Source of the DNA: an uncultured Prevotellaceae bacterium
GTDB lineage: Bacteria; Bacteroidota; Bacteroidia; Bacteroidales; Muribaculaceae
Direction of reading: 5' to 3'
DNA: 64,000 bases
Assembly (NCBI GenBank): GCA_900318535.1
Contig: ONKU01000005.1
Location: 1 to 64,000, forward strand
Of the stretch, positions 1-10,431 are shown in pieces (position 1 is the stretch's first letter; every line of letters begins with the position of its first letter). Both the position numbers and the translations under genes were made by a program. The notes beneath the pieces are model-generated. The model was not told the origin of the DNA and made no database searches. It saw only the letters and a program-made list of their open reading frames with translations.

Positions 1-120
1 TCGATTTGCAGTTGTTCTAGTTGTTCAAGTTGTCTTTAATTACTCGCTACAAACTGGATGGCTTTGTATTGATTGTATTTATTGTCTTCTTTTTAAAGCC
101 GCGTCCGAATAGGTGAGCAG

Positions 121-1584
121 TTATTTGTTTTTGCGCTTGGGGACGCGTTTCGAGACGCCGATGGCACCAGTGGGGCAGACGAGGCGGCACAGGTGGCAAC
201 CGACGCACTTGGTGCCCACAAGGTGGGGCTTGCGGTCGTCGCCGAAGGTGATGGCCTGGTGACCACCGTCCTTGCAGGAAACATAGCACCTGCCGCAGCC
301 GATGCACTTCTCGCTGTCGAAGATGGGATAGACAACGGTGTCGCGGTCCAGGTCGTTGGGCGTAACAAAGCTGGAAAGCCGTTCACCCACCAAGGTGGAG
401 AGTTTGGTGATGCCTCGGCTCGACATATAGTACTGAAGACCCAACTTGAGGTCATCGATAATGCGATAACCGTATTGCATCACGGCGGTGCACACCTGCA
501 GGTTGCTGCAACCCAGCTGGATGAACTCAAGCGCGTCTTGCCAGGTCTCAATGCCACCGATACCGCTCAATTTTAGGTTGTTCATCACTGGGTTCTTGGC
601 CATCTCGAGGATGAAGCGCAGGGCGATGGGCTTAACGGCACGTCCCGAGAGGCCTGAGACAGTCCACTGGCCCGACACCTCGGCGCGTTCATCCATGGTA
701 ACGCTCTTGATGGTGTTGATCGCACTGATGGCGTCAGCACCAGCGAAGTAGGCGCCCATGGCAGGATTGCTCATCAAAGTGATATTGGGCGTCATCTTGG
801 GAATCACTGGAATGGAAACGGCATGCTTTACATAGGCGGTGTAGAAGGTGACCAGCTCGGGGTCCTGGCCCACGTCGCTGCCCATACCGGTTAGTCGCAT
901 CTGTGGACAGGAGAAATTCAGTTCCACGGCGTCCACACCTGCAGCTTCTGCCATTTTAGCCAGTTCAATCCATTGCTCCTCGGTCGAGCCCATGATGGAG
1001 GCCACCACAACCTTATTGGGGTAGTTTTTCTTGAGGCGACTCAAGATGTCGAAATCGACCTCGGCAGGGTTCTCGCTCAACTGCTCCATGTTGCGCAAGG
1101 CGGTGAAGTCACCCTTGTCACCCTCACGGTGAACGACATCAAAGCGCGGTGACACCTCGTTGATGTCATCCAGGCAGATGGTCTTGTAGAAGACACCCGC
1201 CCAACCGGCGTCAAAGGCACGTGCCACCATCTCATAGTTGGTGCATACCGATGACGAGGCGAGGAAGAACGGATTCTCGCAGGGTATTCCGCAAAAGTCG
1301 ATGGCCAGACTCGGCAGGTCGGCACGAGTGGCTTCGGGTAACTGGCTCATCATCTCCTTGATGCGGATGGGACGGTCGTAATGGATGCACGCCTGCTCGG
1401 CTTTCTCAAGGTCGTTCTCATCGCATCCGTCAATCCACTGGCGGGCAATGCCTTGGTTGCCAAAACGGATGGCACGAATGGCCCTGGCTACATCGCCCTT
1501 GCCGCATGCACGGCTGCAAGGGGCATTTTCACACAGCAGACAACGGGCTGCTTCCTCATTCAGGTTCAGTTGCTTCGTCTTCAT
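121..1584 (-). CDS. preA: NAD-dependent dihydropyrimidine dehydrogenase subunit PreA with extra N-terminal Fe-S module
   Basis: 487 aa. Predicted cytoplasmic enzyme that reduces uracil or thymine in pyrimidine breakdown. The N-terminus (about residues 16-75) has a cysteine module CLLCENAPCSRAC like the Fe-S domain of GltD, PreT and eukaryotic DPD. The middle is a TIM-barrel dihydroorotate-dehydrogenase-like FMN domain with the catalytic cysteine in NFSCP. The C-terminus carries two ferredoxin clusters, CIGCGRCYVSC and CVGCHLCRLVCP. The N-terminal Fe-S module normally belongs to the partner PreT, and no PreT gene lies next to it in this window. ATG start at 1584. The upstream permease gene ends 68 nt away on the same strand, so the two could share a transcript. 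The true substrate is inferred from family only. Confidence 0.88.
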   Translation of the reverse strand: MKTKQLNLNEEAARCLLCENAPCSRACGKGDVARAIRAIRFGNQGIARQWIDGCDENDLEKAEQACIHYDRPIRIKEMMSQLPEATRADLPSLAIDFCGIPCENPFFLASSSVCTNYEMVARAFDAGWAGVFYKTICLDDINEVSPRFDVVHREGDKGDFTALRNMEQLSENPAEVDFDILSRLKKNYPNKVVVASIMGSTEEQWIELAKMAEAAGVDAVELNFSCPQMRLTGMGSDVGQDPELVTFYTAYVKHAVSIPVIPKMTPNITLMSNPAMGAYFAGADAISAINTIKSVTMDERAEVSGQWTVSGLSGRAVKPIALRFILEMAKNPVMNNLKLSGIGGIETWQDALEFIQLGCSNLQVCTAVMQYGYRIIDDLKLGLQYYMSSRGITKLSTLVGERLSSFVTPNDLDRDTVVYPIFDSEKCIGCGRCYVSCKDGGHQAITFGDDRKPHLVGTKCVGCHLCRLVCPTGAIGVSKRVPKRKNK

Positions 1585-1652
1585 ATATACTATAATTTAG
1601 TTGTTAGTTGCATCCGCACAAATGGACGAATAGATGAATGGATAATACGACA

Positions 1653-2906
1653 TTACTCGAAGCGCATCGTCGCCGTGGGCTTGATGGTCGAGATGATGTG
1701 GCTGGCACCCAACAGGGTGAGGTATGACACGATGATAATTCCCACGTTGAGCATCACAAGGGCAGGAATGCTCAGGTGGATGGGAACATAGGGCATGTAG
1801 TAGGACGCGGGGTCAAGGCGCACGATGTGGGCATACTTTTGCAGCAACGCAAGACCGATGCCGATGACGTTGCCGATGATGAGCGCCTTGAGAATGAGTT
1901 TGCCCGTCAGATAGATGAAAATGCGGCGAATGGTGCCGTTGGTAGCGCCCATGGCCTTGAAATTGCCGATGACGCGGATGCGCTCCAGCACAATCATCAG
2001 CATGGCCGAGATGAGCGTGAAAGCAGCCACAATCATCATCAGCGTCAGGATGACGGCAACGTTCATGTTGAGCATTTCCAGCCATGCAAAGAACGCGACG
2101 TTGTTCTGATGGGTGGTGGTAACGAAGAACAGGTTCTTGCTCTCGTGCTGCACAGTGTTTTGGGCCAGCAACGCATACAGCTGGTAACCGTCATTCTCCA
2201 GATGGCGGGTATCGCTCATATTCACCGCCACCTGTGTGCCAGTGTCGCCGTTCCAGCCGTTTACGCCCTGCACGATGCCGATGCCGCCCACAATGTAGGC
2301 CCCGTCAAAGGCATCCAGGTCGGTCTCGAACACACCGCTCACGGTCAGATTCCTCACTTTGATGCTGTTGTCGATGAAATAGGTCAGCACCTTATCGCCC
2401 GACCGCAGCTTCAGGCGGTTGGCCACCAGCTTCGAGATCGCGATCTGCTGCGATGAAGCGGTATCGCTCACATCGGGCAGCACGCCTTCAATCAGGCGCG
2501 ATTGCAGATACCGCCAGTCATAGCCGCTGTCCACACCACGCATGATGATGCCCATGAAGTCGCTGTCGGTCTTGAGAATGGCACTTTTGTCGGCAATGAG
2601 ACTCACGCTCTCGACCAGCGGGGCAAAAGCACTGTCGCCCACAATGGCCTCACGCACCTCGCGGCCGTTGACCGTGGCATAGTTCTCATCGATGCCTAGA
2701 GCAGCGTTGCTCACCCTGAGGTGGGCATCCAGATGCATGATTTTGCCCGAAATCTCGCCCTTGAACCCCATCACAATGGCGATAGACAAAATCATCACGA
2801 CCACAGCAAGCACAATGCCCACAAGGGCAACCGTCAGGCTGGGTGAGCCCTTCTGTTGTCCGCCATGCAGTTTCAGGCGCCGTGCTATGTACAGGTCATG
2901 ATTCAT
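1653..2906 (-). CDS. LolC/LolE-family ABC transporter permease (FtsX domain)
   Basis: 417 aa inner-membrane protein. One N-terminal membrane segment (about residues 28-50) is followed by a periplasmic MacB-like domain and three C-terminal segments of an FtsX domain, with the typical stretch VIGNFKAMGA between segments. This is the layout of LolC/LolE, which pass lipoproteins from the inner membrane to LolA with the ATPase LolD. No ATPase gene is adjacent. I chose the ATG at 2906 over one at 2945 because a consensus promoter (-7 box 2915-2922) lies between them, so the upstream codon would not be in the mRNA. The resulting leader is only a few nt. Lipoprotein release is the best guess. Another MacB-like export role is possible. 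Confidence 0.82.
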   Translation of the reverse strand: MNHDLYIARRLKLHGGQQKGSPSLTVALVGIVLAVVVMILSIAIVMGFKGEISGKIMHLDAHLRVSNAALGIDENYATVNGREVREAIVGDSAFAPLVESVSLIADKSAILKTDSDFMGIIMRGVDSGYDWRYLQSRLIEGVLPDVSDTASSQQIAISKLVANRLKLRSGDKVLTYFIDNSIKVRNLTVSGVFETDLDAFDGAYIVGGIGIVQGVNGWNGDTGTQVAVNMSDTRHLENDGYQLYALLAQNTVQHESKNLFFVTTTHQNNVAFFAWLEMLNMNVAVILTLMMIVAAFTLISAMLMIVLERIRVIGNFKAMGATNGTIRRIFIYLTGKLILKALIIGNVIGIGLALLQKYAHIVRLDPASYYMPYVPIHLSIPALVMLNVGIIIVSYLTLLGASHIISTIKPTATMRFE

Positions 2907-2914
2907 TTGCGGTA

Positions 2915-2946
2915 CAAAGGTAGTGCAAGCCGAGCACAAAAGCAAA
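2915..2946 (-). promoter_or_regulatory. Bacteroidetes housekeeping promoter of the permease gene
   Basis: On the minus strand, TTTG (2943-2946) is followed after exactly 20 nt by TACCTTTG (2915-2922). This matches the Bacteroidetes -33/-7 consensus TTTG-N19-21-TAnnTTTG. The ATG begins 8 nt after the box, so the mRNA is nearly leaderless. The -33 element lies inside the first copy of a 79-nt-period direct repeat. Confidence 0.75.
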
Positions 2947-3058
2947 TTTATTTGATTTTGTCGAGGCGCAGCCTACCTTAGCCAGAATGGCAACAGTAGT
3001 AGTGCAAGCCAAGCACAAAAGCAAATTTATTTGATTTTGTCGAGGCGCCGCCTCCCTT
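2920..3058. repeat. Tandem direct repeat, period 79 nt, between the permease gene and groES
   Basis: Positions 2920-2979 and 2999-3058 match at 57 of 60 bases (differences at 2932, 2970 and 2975). The unit starts GTGCAAGC and ends in a GC-rich piece that folds on itself (GAGGCG/CGCCTC in copy 2). Copy 1 contains the -33 box of the permease promoter. Copy 2 keeps the TTTG, but its -7 position reads TACTGTTG and is probably weak. It looks like a local duplication of a promoter region. Confidence 0.85.
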
Positions 3059-3104
3059 TGTTGCTCATCGACTGCAATCTTGACTGCCACAGGCGGTGAT
3101 AGGT

Positions 3105-3144
3105 GACAAAATGTCGCTTTTGTGCCATTGGCATGGAGGTTGCA
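3105..3144 (+). promoter_or_regulatory. Candidate sigma-54-type promoter and small palindromes upstream of groES
   Basis: TTGGCATGGAGGTTGCA at 3128-3144 matches the -24/-12 consensus YTGGCACG-N4-TTGCW at all but one defined base and has the required GG-N10-GC spacing. Its end is 57 nt before the groES ATG. Two small inverted repeats lie alongside, GACAAAATGTC (3105-3115) and TGCCATTGGCA (3123-3133); the second overlaps the -24 element. A housekeeping alternative, TTTG (3119-3122)-N20-CACGCTTG, is a poor -7 match. No CIRCE element is visible. Confidence 0.5.
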
Positions 3145-3201
3145 CGCTTGCGGGGCAGAAATCACAGAACATTTTACATCCTATTAAACACATTAAAAGA
3201 A

Positions 3202-3474
3202 ATGACTATTCAACCATTAAATGACCGCGTTCTCATCGAACCGGCAAAAGCAGAAGAAGTAGTTGGCGGAATCATCATTCCTGACAGCGCAAAAGAGAAA
3301 CCACTCAAGGGCATCGTGCGTGCTGCCGGCAATGGCACCAAAGACGAGGAAATGATTGTCAAGCCCGGTGATACCGTGCTCTATGGCAAATATGCAGGCA
3401 ACGAAATCGAAATCGACGGCGAAAAACTGTTGATGATGCGTCAAAACGACATCCTGGCCATCGTCATCGGCTAA
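3202..3474 (+). CDS. groES: Co-chaperonin GroES
   Basis: 90 aa, the normal length. It forms the seven-subunit lid of the GroEL folding chamber in the cytoplasm. It begins with the family signature [11 protein letters not shown] and contains the mobile-loop region ([17 protein letters not shown]) and the C-terminal DILAIV motif. I chose the ATG at 3202 over a start at 3103, because the 33 upstream residues do not resemble GroES and would overlap the candidate promoter. It is followed by groEL after 90 nt, with a heptamer repeat between them. Presumably the two are co-transcribed. Confidence 0.97.
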   Translation: MTIQPLNDRVLIEPAKAEEVVGGIIIPDSAKEKPLKGIVRAAGNGTKDEEMIVKPGDTVLYGKYAGNEIEIDGEKLLMMRQNDILAIVIG

Positions 3475-3506
3475 TCTATTTATAATAATGAGAGATGGCG
3501 GATGCC

Positions 3507-5205
<1,699 letters not shown>

Positions 5206-5248
5206 TCATGACGTAAAGACCCTTTTCATAATAATAGTTATTATTGAA

Positions 5249-5284
5249 CCCCTGCTGGTGACTTGGCCAGCAGGGGATTTTTTT
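5249..5284 (+). terminator. Rho-independent terminator after groEL
   Basis: A 10-bp perfect stem CCCCTGCTGG / CCAGCAGGGG (5249-5258 and 5267-5276) with an 8-nt loop is followed by a T run. It lies 43 nt after the groEL stop. Confidence 0.92.
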
Positions 5285-5294
5285 AAAAAATGAT

Positions 5295-5302
5295 TATCTT
5301 TG
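5295..5302 (+). promoter_or_regulatory. -7 promoter box of the M1 aminopeptidase gene
   Basis: TATCTTTG matches TAnnTTTG and lies just after the groEL terminator, 38 nt before the ATG. No clear TTTG is seen 20 nt upstream. Confidence 0.6.
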
Positions 5303-5340
5303 CACACGTCAATTAACTTCAACATCAATTGAATCAGGTC

Positions 5341-7797
5341 ATGAAACAGTCTGTCAGAACAATATTCCTATTCTTGTTTGCGTGGTTCTCTCTACTGATG
5401 GGGGCAGCGGTCCCCGTTGTGGACGGCGTGTCACGAGAGTTGGCGGTTTACCGTACTGCTCATATTAGTAATGTGTGTTATGACTTGTCATTTACTGTGC
5501 CCGTTGAAAAATCCAGCCCGGTCGGCTTTGAGGAATTGCTGACGTTTAACTGGACTGGTGAGTGTGATCTGCAAATTGACTTCCAGGGCGATGTAAGTCA
5601 GTTATACAATGAGTTGATGGTCAATGGCAAAACCGTCAAGACCGTCTTGCTTAACGAGCATATCATCATTCCTGCCCAATCTCTCGTACAGGGCGAGAAC
5701 TCGATAGCGATTGGTGGTTATAGCGGCGACAAGGCGTTGAACCGCAGCGATGACTACATGTATACCTTGTTTGTGCCTGATCATGCCCGCAGCGTATTCC
5801 CGTGCTTTGACCAGCCTGATATGAAGGCGGTTTTTGACTTGAAACTGAACATTCCTGAGGGGTGGGTGAGCATCAGCAATCAGACACGGAAGCCCATTCC
5901 CACCTATCTGTTCTCGTTCACGGCGGGAAAGTTCAACGTGCAGACCGCCATGCGCGACGGACGCCTACTGACGGCCTTATACCGTGAGACCGACCCTGCC
6001 CGGGTGGCCCAATTGCCGATCGTGTTCGATCAGGTAGCCTTGTCGTTGCGGTGGATGGAGGAGTACACGGGCATCCCATACCCGTTTGAGAACTATGGCT
6101 TTGTCGTACTGCCTGGCTACCAGTTCGGTGGCATGGAGCATCCAGGTTGCATCCAGTTCAATGACAGGCGCATCTTTTTGGGTCCTGAGCCGACGCCCGA
6201 TGAGGAAATGTCAAGACTTAATCTCATCGCTCACGAGACGGCCCACATGTGGTTCGGCGACCTGGTGACGATGCGTTGGTTTGATGACGTGTGGACCAAG
6301 GAAGTGTTTGCCAACTTCATGGCGGACAAAATCGCCAGGGAAAAATTTCCCGAAATCAACCACGACCTGGCTTTCGTCAAGACCCACTATCCGCTGGCGA
6401 TGAGCACTGACCGCACCCAGGGAACGCACCCCATTCAGCAGTCGCTGGACAACATGAACAAGGCCGGCCTGCTGTACGGCAACATCATCTACCACAAGGC
6501 ACCCATCATGATGAGCAAACTCGAGAAAGAGAAGGGTGCCGACAATTTGCGGGACGGCCTGCGCAGTTATTTGCGGCACTATGCCTACAGCAATGCCACC
6601 TGGGATGACCTGATTGTTGAACTCGACCGTTTCAACCCCGAGCACAGCGCCCAATCCTTCAGCGACGTGTGGGTCAAGCAGAAGGGTATGCCGGTCATAT
6701 CCTCGGGCTTCCATATGCTCGACGCTGTCCATGTGCTTCAGGCCGACCCCTACGGACGCCGCCTGGTGTGGAAGCAGGGTTTTGATATCGGCTATATTGA
6801 TATGAACGGCCGGTTCAGCCAGCACCACATTTATATGAACGACTACGACTATCTGCTCTCCTCAAGTTATAGCAAGGGGCTGTTTCTCAACAGCAACGCC
6901 GAAGGTTATGGGCAGTTCGCGCTCAACCGTGAGGGCATATCGTGGATGTCCGAAGCCTGGAAAACGATGGCCGACAACGACCTGACCCGCTATGCCGCTG
7001 TGCTCAACCTCTATGAGAACTTCCACTTGGGCAACATCACGGCAAAGGAACTGGCGAAGGTGTTGCTTGAATTTCTCGAGCATGAGAATAACGAACTCAT
7101 CGCGTCGACAACGTGCAGTTACTTGGGCGACTTGCTTGCATGCCTCCAAGGCAAGCAGCGTGCCGCAACCGAGCAACGCTTGTTTGGGCTGTCGCAGCAG
7201 CACGGGTTGCAATCGGTGCGCCAGACGTTGTTGCGCCAACTCTCAAACATGGCCGTGTCACCTGAAGTTGTGGATAAACTTTATGCAATTTGGAAAGAAC
7301 AGAGTGCCTCTTTCTTCAACAGCCGCGATTACATGCGTTTGGCCTATCATCTTGCCATCTTGCACCCCCACAGGTGGCAACAGATTGTTGACCAGCAACG
7401 CCAACGTCTTGACAACGTGGACCAGCAGCGTGAGTTTGACTTCATCTCGCGCGCCTGCAACCCGGATACGCTGGTTCAGCAACAGCTATTTGACGAGTTG
7501 CTGATGGCCGAGAACCGCCGTGTTGAACCCTGGGCTCGGGATATGCTGGCCCTGCTCAACGACCCGACGAGGGAACCGCTGTCCAACCGTTACCTCATTC
7601 CCGGTCTTGATGCTCTCCAGGAGGTTCAACGCACGGGTGACATCTTCTTTCCCGGTTATTGGTTGACAGGCCTGTTGTCAGGCCACAGGAGTGAAGGAGC
7701 CAAGCAGGCAGTGCGCCAATGGATTGACGCACACACCAGCCTTGATGCTGCCCTGATGAACAAACTCAAAGAAAATGCCTATTGGCTGTTGCGGTGA
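5341..7797 (+). CDS. Secreted M1-family zinc aminopeptidase
   Basis: 818 aa. Exported metallopeptidase that removes N-terminal residues from peptides. A signal peptide covers about residues 1-24. The zinc site is HETAH (H298, H302) with the third ligand E321 in KEVFANF, which is the HExxH-x18-E pattern of gluzincins. The substrate-anchoring exopeptidase motif reads GGMEH rather than the usual GAMEN. A helical C-terminal half (about 450-818) fits the ERAP1-like domain. The ATG at 5341 is preferred over TTG at 5329. It is convergent with lon, their stop codons being separated by only 2 nt with no terminator between them. The motif change may alter N-terminal substrate recognition (inference). 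Confidence 0.87.
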   Translation: MKQSVRTIFLFLFAWFSLLMGAAVPVVDGVSRELAVYRTAHISNVCYDLSFTVPVEKSSPVGFEELLTFNWTGECDLQIDFQGDVSQLYNELMVNGKTVKTVLLNEHIIIPAQSLVQGENSIAIGGYSGDKALNRSDDYMYTLFVPDHARSVFPCFDQPDMKAVFDLKLNIPEGWVSISNQTRKPIPTYLFSFTAGKFNVQTAMRDGRLLTALYRETDPARVAQLPIVFDQVALSLRWMEEYTGIPYPFENYGFVVLPGYQFGGMEHPGCIQFNDRRIFLGPEPTPDEEMSRLNLIAHETAHMWFGDLVTMRWFDDVWTKEVFANFMADKIAREKFPEINHDLAFVKTHYPLAMSTDRTQGTHPIQQSLDNMNKAGLLYGNIIYHKAPIMMSKLEKEKGADNLRDGLRSYLRHYAYSNATWDDLIVELDRFNPEHSAQSFSDVWVKQKGMPVISSGFHMLDAVHVLQADPYGRRLVWKQGFDIGYIDMNGRFSQHHIYMNDYDYLLSSSYSKGLFLNSNAEGYGQFALNREGISWMSEAWKTMADNDLTRYAAVLNLYENFHLGNITAKELAKVLLEFLEHENNELIASTTCSYLGDLLACLQGKQRAATEQRLFGLSQQHGLQSVRQTLLRQLSNMAVSPEVVDKLYAIWKEQSASFFNSRDYMRLAYHLAILHPHRWQQIVDQQRQRLDNVDQQREFDFISRACNPDTLVQQQLFDELLMAENRRVEPWARDMLALLNDPTREPLSNRYLIPGLDALQEVQRTGDIFFPGYWLTGLLSGHRSEGAKQAVRQWIDAHTSLDAALMNKLKENAYWLLR

Positions 7798-7799
7798 GC

Positions 7800-10244
7800 C
7801 TATAGCTCAATGGCGTCTTTCACCTTCTCGGGAAGAAGGGCGATGTCGAGCACTTCTTTGATGGTGTTGACGTAGTGGAAGGTCAAGCCATTGAGGTACA
7901 TCGCGTTGATCTCTTCAATATCCTTGCGGTTGTCCTTGCACAGGATGATGTCGGTGATGCCCGAGCGCTTGGCTGCCAGGATTTTGTCCTTGATGCCGCC
8001 CACGGGCAATACCTTGCCGCGCAGAGTAATCTCACCAGTCATGGCCAAGTGGTCTCTCACCTTGCGCTGGGTGAAGGATGATGCGAGCGAAGTAACCATC
8101 GTCACGCCTGCCGACGGTCCGTCCTTGGGAATGGCGCCTTCAGGCACGTGGATGTGGATATTGTATTTGTCGAACAATTCCGGGTCAATGCCGATGATCG
8201 AGCAGTGTGAACGCAGGTATTGCAGCGCAATCACTGCCGACTCCTTCATCACGTCGCCCAGATTGCCGGTGAGCGTGAGTTTCTCGCCCTTGCCGCGTGC
8301 CAGTGACGATTCCACGAACAGGATTTCACCGCCCACAGCAGTCCAGGCCAGACCGGTTACCACACCGGCAAACTCGTTGCCCTCATACTTGTCGCGGCTG
8401 TAATCGGGAGCGCCCAGATATTCTTTCAGGTCATCAATCTTGATACTGCTGGGGTAGGGGTCGCCGCTTGCCTTGTGGCGGGCGATACGGCGCAGGACAG
8501 TGGCGATTTTCTTCTCCAGCTGTCGCACACCCGACTCACGGGTATAGTCATCGATGATCTTGAGGATGACCTGTTTGCCGAACTTGATTTCGTTTTTCTT
8601 GAAACCGTTTTCTTCCAGTTCCTTGGGCAAGAGATGGCGTTTGGCGATTTCCAGCTTCTCCTCGGGAATGTAGCCGTTGATTTCAATGACCTCCATGCGG
8701 TCAAGCAGGGGGCGGCTCACGGTAGCCAGACTATTGGCCGTGGCAATGAACAGGATCTTGGACAGGTCATAGTCCACGTCCAGATAATTGTCGTGGAAAT
8801 GGCCGTTCTGCTCGGGATCCAGCACCTCAAGCAACGCTGATGAAGGGTCGCCTTTGAAGTCCTGTCCCACCTTGTCGATCTCGTCCAGGACGATGACAGG
8901 ATTGTTGCTGCCGCACTTGGCCAGTGCAGCGATGATGCGGCCCGGCATTGCACCGATGTAGGTACGGCGATGACCGCGTATCTCGGCCTCGTCATGCAGG
9001 CCACCCAGCGAGATGCGGGCATATTCACGATGCAGTGCGTCGGCAATGGACTTGCCCAGTGACGTCTTGCCCACACCGGGAGGGCCGTACAGGCACAGGA
9101 TGGGGGCCTTGAGGTCGCCTCGCAGCTTGAGCACCGACAAATGTTCCAGAATGCGGTCTTTGACCTTTTCCAGGCCGTAATGGTCGGCATTGAGCTTCTC
9201 CTCAACCTTCTTGAGGTCAAAGTTATCCTCGGTATAGGTGTCCCAGGGCAGGTTCAGCATGTTGTCCAGATAGGCATACTGCACCGAGTAGTCGGGGGAC
9301 TGGGGATTGAGGCGTTCCAGCTTTCTGAGTTCTTTCTCAAAGTGCTTCTGGACATCCTCGTTCCACTTCATTTTGGTGGCACGTTCCTGGAGTTCATCGA
9401 TATCGTCGATGTCGGTACCCAATTCCTCTTGAATCGTGCGTATTTGCTGCTGCAGGAAGTGGTCACGTTGCTGCTGCGACAGTTCTTCGCGTGTGCGGGA
9501 TTGGATATTGGCCTTGATTTCTACCAGTTGCTCTTCACGCATGAGTAACGCGTACAGGAGGTAACCGCGTTTCTTGACGTCGCGCTCTTCGAGCATGTGC
9601 TGCTTTTGATCGGGATCAAAGGCGATGTTGGTGGCCAGGAAATTCATCAGATACACGGGGTTGTCGATGTTTTTCATGGCAAATGCCAGGTCACGGCCGT
9701 TCTGTCCCATGTTGCGCAGCATGCGCAGGGTGACTTCGGCAATGGACTGCATCAGAATCTCAAATTCCTTGTCTCCGGCCAGCGGCAGCTTGTCTTCGAC
9801 CAGGGTGACCGCGCCGCGCATGTAAGGTGCCGTCTGGGACACGTGGTCCAGCTGGCAAGCCGACCGTCCCTGCAGGATGACGTTGGTCGAGCCGTCGGGC
9901 AGTTCCAGCACCTTGATGATGGTGGCAATGGTGCCATAACGGTACAGGTCCTTCTCGGCAGGATCCTCGACATGGCTGTCATATTGGCAGAAAACAGCGA
10001 TAGAGCCATGGCTTTCCTCTGTCTCCTTGATCAGACGCATGGATTTGTCGCGACCTACCGATACCGGCATGGTCATCATGGGAAACAGCACCATGTTGCG
10101 CAAGGGCAGGATGGGGATGTCATCAGCCTTACTGTCGTGAATATCAGTGCCGTCGTTCACTTCATGAATCTCGGTGATGATGGGAACCACTCGTGCTCCA
10201 CCATCGTTCATCTCGGCATCTATATTGTCTAAAAAATCAATCAT
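7800..10244 (-). CDS. lon: ATP-dependent protease Lon
   Basis: 814 aa, normal bacterial LonA length. Cytoplasmic AAA+ serine protease that degrades misfolded and some regulatory proteins. The N-terminal substrate-binding domain starts near residue 43 (ILPLRNMVLFP), a coiled-coil region covers about 210-320, and the AAA+ module has Walker A GPPGVGKT at 387-394 and Walker B VIVLDEID. The C-terminal protease domain contains the catalytic serine in KDGPSAG and the lysine in the following PVGGIKDKILAAKR segment, so the Ser-Lys dyad is intact. A first ATG at 10244 is used. It is convergent with the aminopeptidase gene. Confidence 0.97.
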   Translation of the reverse strand: MIDFLDNIDAEMNDGGARVVPIITEIHEVNDGTDIHDSKADDIPILPLRNMVLFPMMTMPVSVGRDKSMRLIKETEESHGSIAVFCQYDSHVEDPAEKDLYRYGTIATIIKVLELPDGSTNVILQGRSACQLDHVSQTAPYMRGAVTLVEDKLPLAGDKEFEILMQSIAEVTLRMLRNMGQNGRDLAFAMKNIDNPVYLMNFLATNIAFDPDQKQHMLEERDVKKRGYLLYALLMREEQLVEIKANIQSRTREELSQQQRDHFLQQQIRTIQEELGTDIDDIDELQERATKMKWNEDVQKHFEKELRKLERLNPQSPDYSVQYAYLDNMLNLPWDTYTEDNFDLKKVEEKLNADHYGLEKVKDRILEHLSVLKLRGDLKAPILCLYGPPGVGKTSLGKSIADALHREYARISLGGLHDEAEIRGHRRTYIGAMPGRIIAALAKCGSNNPVIVLDEIDKVGQDFKGDPSSALLEVLDPEQNGHFHDNYLDVDYDLSKILFIATANSLATVSRPLLDRMEVIEINGYIPEEKLEIAKRHLLPKELEENGFKKNEIKFGKQVILKIIDDYTRESGVRQLEKKIATVLRRIARHKASGDPYPSSIKIDDLKEYLGAPDYSRDKYEGNEFAGVVTGLAWTAVGGEILFVESSLARGKGEKLTLTGNLGDVMKESAVIALQYLRSHCSIIGIDPELFDKYNIHIHVPEGAIPKDGPSAGVTMVTSLASSFTQRKVRDHLAMTGEITLRGKVLPVGGIKDKILAAKRSGITDIILCKDNRKDIEEINAMYLNGLTFHYVNTIKEVLDIALLPEKVKDAIEL

Positions 10245-10293
10245 ATTTCTCTTGTTGATATGTGTATAACTGACATATACACAAATTGAGTGC

Positions 10294-10301
10294 CAAAATT
10301 A
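10294..10301 (-). promoter_or_regulatory. -7 promoter box of lon
   Basis: TAATTTTG on the minus strand matches TAnnTTTG, 49 nt before the lon ATG. A weaker sigma-54-like sequence overlaps it (10280-10296), see rejected items. Confidence 0.55.
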
Positions 10302-10360
10302 CAAAAAACACCTGAATTGAGACGAAAGGCGACTTATCATTTATATAAAAATAACACAAC

Positions 10361-10389
10361 AGGCGACCCGACATGAAATCGGATCGCCT
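10361..10389 (-). terminator. Hairpin terminator downstream of the amidase gene
   Basis: AGGCGACCCGA (10361-10371) pairs with TCGGATCGCCT (10379-10389) with one mismatch and a 7-nt loop. On the minus strand the stem is followed by a T-rich run (GTTGTGTTATTTTTAT), so it would stop transcripts from the gene ending at 10432. Confidence 0.75.
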
Positions 10390-10431
10390 GAGTGTCGGTA
10401 AACGAACAACTATTGCCGTCCGCCGTTGGAT

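Noticed and set aside
10280-10296. Sigma-54-like TTGGCACTCAATTTGTG before lon
   Set aside because: The -12 half ends GTG rather than GCW, and a good -7 box TAATTTTG overlaps it, so the housekeeping promoter is the simpler reading.
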